From: an uncultured Methanobrevibacter sp.
Lineage (GTDB): Archaea; Methanobacteriota; Methanobacteria; Methanobacteriales; Methanobacteriaceae
Assembly (NCBI RefSeq): GCF_900314695.1
Contig: NZ_OMWD01000020.1
Coordinates: 1 to 42,256 of the forward strand
Direction: 5' to 3'
Length of the DNA stretch: 42,256 nt
The stretch's first letter is position 1; each line of letters opens with the position of its first letter. The notes under the pieces are model-generated. The model saw nothing but the letters and a program-made list of their open reading frames with translations. It was not told the origin of the DNA and ran no database searches. The translations under genes were made by a program, and so were the position numbers. This document shows positions 39,161 through 42,256 of the stretch, piece after piece.

Positions 39161-42073
39161 GTTTGACAGTTAAAGTTGTTTTGACTGTGTTTTTAATGTA
39201 GGTGAATTTTATAGCGTATTTTTTACCTGCACTAAGTTTATTTATGATATTTTTCTTAATGATGAATCGAGCGATTCCTTTTTTATTGGTTTTTTTAGTG
39301 ATTTTTATACCATTAAGATTCAATGTTATCTTTTTGCCGCTGACTGCTTTTTTACCGTTCTTGAGAGTTGCTTTGACAGTGAGCTTTTTAGAAGACTTTT
39401 TAACAGAATATTTTTTGGTTTTAAGATTTTGTTTTACATTAATGGTCTTTTTGATATTCTCACCTTTGTAAGTTGCAGTTAATTTATGTGAACCCGGTTT
39501 TATAGTATTAGGTATTTTAAAAGCAATTACGCCTTTGGCATTGGTTTTGACCTTGTATGTTTTTTGTTGATCTTAATGGTCACTACCTTATTTTTACCAA
39601 CAGGTTTGACATTGTCCCCCAGTATTGTAGCTTTAAACTTGGATCCGTCAAAGTAATACATTACAACATTTTTCTCACCTGAAAATCTTGAACAAATCAC
39701 GATTTTAGTGGTTCTGCTCTCACATGTCTTTGGATTTTTAACAGTGATTTTTTGTGCCTTGGTCAATTTTGTGAATTTAAGAGTTATGTATCCTGAATCA
39801 TCAGTTTTGTAATTCTTAGATTTTCCATTGATAGAAACGGCAACCTTAGCCTTTTTTACAGGCTTTCCGGCAGAATCCACTATCCTAAGTTTATAATTGC
39901 AATTAGCATTATAAGTCCTTTTGACATTGGAAGAGACAACAGTGTTTTTTATTATAATGTAATTGACGATTGAAGTTCCATTGTAAGTTGTTGTGATGCT
40001 GTACTTTCCAGGATTGCTGTTGATATTAAGTTTAGCCAATCCATTTTCATCAGCAATGACTGTGGACTTTTTACCATTGAATTCAAAAACAACCTCTTCA
40101 CCGACACCGACTTTCGCAACAAATGGAGTATCATTCCTATAGTATTTCACCAAATTTTCAGTAATATTCAAATCGGAAACAGTGTAAGCTTTTAAAATAG
40201 CTACACTCTTAATACTTGCTAAATCAATCCAGGTCTTACCATCCTTACTTACAAAAGAAGTGCCTTTTTGAGTATGGATTCTGAGATCATAGAGAAGAGA
40301 TGCCTTATTTTTGAAGGTTATTTGGAAAACATCTCCTTTTTTGATTTGAACATATTTGTTTAATTTGATTGTGGAATATCCTCCAAATTCACTAATACCA
40401 TTTTGAGAATAAACATCAACATCATTTACAGATATTGTAAATCCATAATTCCTGCCCGTTTTATCAAAATATGTTCCAACTGCTGCAATCAATTCATCTT
40501 CATCAGCTGTGAACACATTATAGTAATAATTATAACCATTCACCAACTTTATCTCACCACCAACATCGACTTGATAAATCCTATTATAGGAATCGTTATT
40601 AATTATATATCCAACACTTTCAATACATGTAGCAAATGACGTATCATAATAGGAAACATAGAAATATCCTCCATCACCCCAATCGGAGCCCCAACTATTT
40701 TTAACAATCCATGCACCATCGCCAGGAGCAGGTTTTAAGAAATTATTTCTGGAATAAGTATCATCCCACCCTACAACACAAACTCTATGATCTGATGTTG
40801 GCTTACCATAATAATACTGTGCTGAACTTGATTTATTGAAATAAGTAGTTTTATTAAAATCAGCATTGTGACTGACTGCCAAAGCACCATATTTAAGCAA
40901 CGCATTTTTAATCAAATCATTGTCCAGAGAATTCTTTCTTTCAGGAACAACAACCACATTTTGAATGTGAATGTCCTCGGGAGTGATAAGCAATGGAGAA
41001 ATTTTACCAAGTTCATCATAGCTGTCATATTCACTAGGGAAAATTCCCATCCAATCAATCAAATAAGCAATAGGAGCAAAAGGAGTTCCACCTTCATCCA
41101 TATCCAACTGTCCGTATTTTGAATATTGAAGCATTGAATTTTGAACATTGTTTTCAGACAATGAATATGTTACATTTGCATACCTCATTAATGCAGACTC
41201 CAATGCTGCCAGATTACCAAATACCCAACATGCACCCACAAATCCTTGGTTTTTAACGGGTGAAACCCAACCATATTCTCTCAAATCAAATTTTTCAGGT
41301 AACGGACCAACAATAGTATTGTTATATATCATAAACGGATTGGCAGTATTTTCAAAGTTATAAAAATAATCAGTATTGCCGAACGACCATTTATCCCCAT
41401 TGAAAGTATTTCCTTCATCACTTACTTTTCCATATACAGTATATATGCTTGTAACATTAGAAGGATTTTTAAAGTAGTTATTTTTCAAAGTCAAATTAGA
41501 ATCGTATGCATAAACTGTAGATACATTAAAAGCAAGATTATCCTCAAATGTGCTTTGTCTGATAATTACTGTCCCCATATCAAAGTATCCGGCACCCCCA
41601 TAAGATATCTCATTAGATGCCAGATTAGATTTGAATGATGAATTTGAAATATCCACACTAGTAAAACTGGTATATATTGCACCACCATCATATTCAACGG
41701 AATTTTCAACAAAATCTGAGTTTTTAATGGCTAAAGTTCCACCTAATTGAAGAATAGCACCACCAAATTCAGAAGTACAGTCATTGAATTTGCTATTTCT
41801 AACAATGACATAACTTTCTTCATCATTCACATCTGCAAAAATAGCACCACCATTCTTTTCACTGGAAACATTATAAAATTCACAGCCAGATATTGTTAAC
41901 TTAAAGATTGCATTAACACCAATTGCACCTGCAGTTTTATTGGCAAAGAGGTTTCTAAATTTAGAGTTTGAAATTGAAATGCTTCCCTTGTCTGTAGCAA
42001 ATATTGCAGTTGCATATTTAGAAGTAGTGTTTAAAAAATTAGAGTTCAAAACATTTAAATTTGAATTTGATGA
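39156..42073 (-). pseudogene. Adhesin-like surface protein with papain-type peptidase, frameshifted and cut by an IS
   Basis: Reading on the minus strand, the remaining part starts at the IS border (42073). Domains: parallel beta-helix repeats (about 42073-41350), a C1 papain-like peptidase with catalytic Cys in GACWVF (41228-41230), His in DHRVCVVGW (40787-40789) and Asn in VKNSWGSDWG (40697-40699), then Ig-like domains. A missing base in a run of six Ts (39560-39565) shifts the frame to an early stop at 39527; adding one base gives a typical tail (TYKVKTNAKG ... TTLTVKR) ending at 39156. The N-terminus and signal peptide lie beyond the inserted element, outside the window. The catalytic triad is intact. 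Confidence 0.75.
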
Positions 42074-42154
42074 TTGAACCACCCCATCCTATAGAGGATG
42101 GGGATTCCTGAATTATTTTCACTTAATAATGGTTAATTTAAGTATTTTATCAGG
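42074..42154 (-). ncRNA. Probable omega RNA (reRNA) 3' region of TnpB
   Basis: TnpB guide RNAs come from the 3' end of tnpB and the right end of the element, with the guide copied from DNA just outside it. Here the RE hairpin (42082-42103) would be the last scaffold stem and the guide would begin at 42073, inside the adhesin gene (TCATCAAATTCAAATT on the minus strand). The 5' limit, within tnpB, cannot be set from this partial copy. Confidence 0.4.
42082..42103 (-). repeat. Right-end hairpin of the IS605-type element
   Basis: Nine perfect base pairs with a 4-base loop, 8 bases from the proposed right terminus; the usual location of the hairpin bound by the TnpA transposase. Confidence 0.65.
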
Positions 42155-42256
42155 CTAATCCCCGTTGAACCAGCGGTTTAGAATATTAATTGCTGCGTTT
42201 GTGTCCCTATCAAGTATTTTTTCGCATTTTTGACATTTCCAGTTGCGTGTTTTGAC
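42155..42256 (-). CDS. tnpB: RNA-guided endonuclease TnpB, C-terminal fragment
   Basis: The last 33 residues are visible: VKTRNWKCQKCEKILDRDTN, then AAINILNRWFNGD and stop. WKCQKC is the second CxxC of the zinc ribbon, and the Asp in DRDTNAA is the last RuvC catalytic residue of TnpB/IS1341-type proteins. Most of the gene lies beyond the window edge. TnpB is a DNA nuclease guided by an RNA from the element's right end and helps retain the element. Confidence 0.85.
   Translation of the reverse strand, partial: VKTRNWKCQKCEKILDRDTNAAINILNRWFNGD

Larger units (their letters stand above)
42074..42256 (-). mobile_element. IS200/IS605-type element, right end (partial)
   Basis: The element carries the C-terminus of tnpB, a non-coding tail and, near its end, a perfect 9-bp hairpin (CCCCATCCT 42082-42090 with AGGATGGGG 42095-42103). 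It ends with TTCAA on the minus strand at 42074; a TCAA right-end cleavage tetranucleotide is known for IS608-type elements. It interrupts the adhesin gene exactly between codons. No terminal inverted repeats or target duplication are expected for this class. The left end and any tnpA lie outside the window. Confidence 0.75.

Noticed and set aside
39202..39471. An open frame on the + strand with a hydrophobic product
   Set aside because: It is the antisense of the frameshifted adhesin 2 C-terminus; the minus-strand reading gives a typical Lys/Thr-rich Ig-like domain and a terminator.
42074..42082. GTG start codon for adhesin 2 at 42082
   Set aside because: It lies within the IS right end, has an in-frame TAG just upstream and leaves no signal peptide; the gene more likely continues beyond the inserted element.

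Overview
The window is about one third G+C and reads as a chromosomal segment of a pseudomurein-walled methanogen of the order Methanobacteriales, most likely Methanobrevibacter. The evidence is a methanogenesis enzyme (Mer), the Methanobacteriales porCDABEF order, archaeal TATA boxes and GGTGA/GGAGG ribosome sites, an archaeosine-type radical SAM gene, and long adhesin-like proteins with beta-helix and Ig-like repeats. The species cannot be fixed from this sequence alone.

Layout. 1-567: AT-rich non-coding DNA ending in the mer promoter. 568-4583 (+): mer, a RaSEA-like radical SAM enzyme, a DUF308 membrane protein and a HxGH nucleotidyltransferase. 4570-9324 (-): a tight six-gene run, MoxR ATPase - VWA protein - TtuA/Ncs6-type tRNA thiolase - MoaD/Urm1-like sulfur carrier - DUF89 - NAD(P)-binding DUF1932 protein. 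9449-11430: a small Ser-rich membrane protein and a dihydropteroate-synthase-like protein. 11714-16176 (+): porCDABEF (pyruvate:ferredoxin oxidoreductase with many Fe-S clusters), then a fumarase alpha subunit. 16209-18950: PhoU-type regulator, membrane proteins, tRNA-Leu(UAA) and tRNA-Thr(GGU). 19060-21293 (+): an 8Fe ferredoxin, a DUF4330-like protein and an oligosaccharide polymerase-like protein. 21553-24288 (+): cbiMNQO cobalt importer. 24285-26939 (-): a zinc-ribbon protein, feoA and feoB. 27195-39155: a TPR protein and an accessory block (secreted Ig-like protein, MarR regulator, TctA-like permease, STAS-like protein, broken adhesin gene, methyltransferase, pilus ATPase and membrane core) bracketed by two inverted copies of a structured non-coding element. 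39156-42256 (-): a second broken adhesin gene, with a papain-like peptidase domain, interrupted by an IS200/IS605-type element whose TnpB tail and right end are visible.

Main new signal. Nine copies of a DtxR/IdeR-like palindrome (TTTAGG-N4-CCTAAA) lie upstream of feoA, between feoB and the TPR gene, upstream of a membrane protein/ferredoxin pair, and on both sides of the TATA boxes of two inverted intergenic elements (about 28.25-28.54 kb on + and 38.73-39.03 kb on -). Both elements have the same order and nearly the same spacing: box, TATA, box, four hairpins, T-tract. They share a 36-nt identical block, and at least one helix pair differs by a compensatory change (G-C versus A-U). The last hairpin of each presents a CUCC-rich loop complementary to ribosome-binding sites; in copy 1 this gives 11 contiguous pairs with the ribosome site of porC. 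I infer twin iron-responsive small RNAs that could work like bacterial RyhB, sparing iron by lowering Fe-S enzyme synthesis. The repeats, spacing and pairing are seen in the sequence; the iron response and targets are inference.

Two adhesin genes carry a nonsense codon, one-base frameshifts and a transposon insertion, while I saw no frame break in the housekeeping genes around them.
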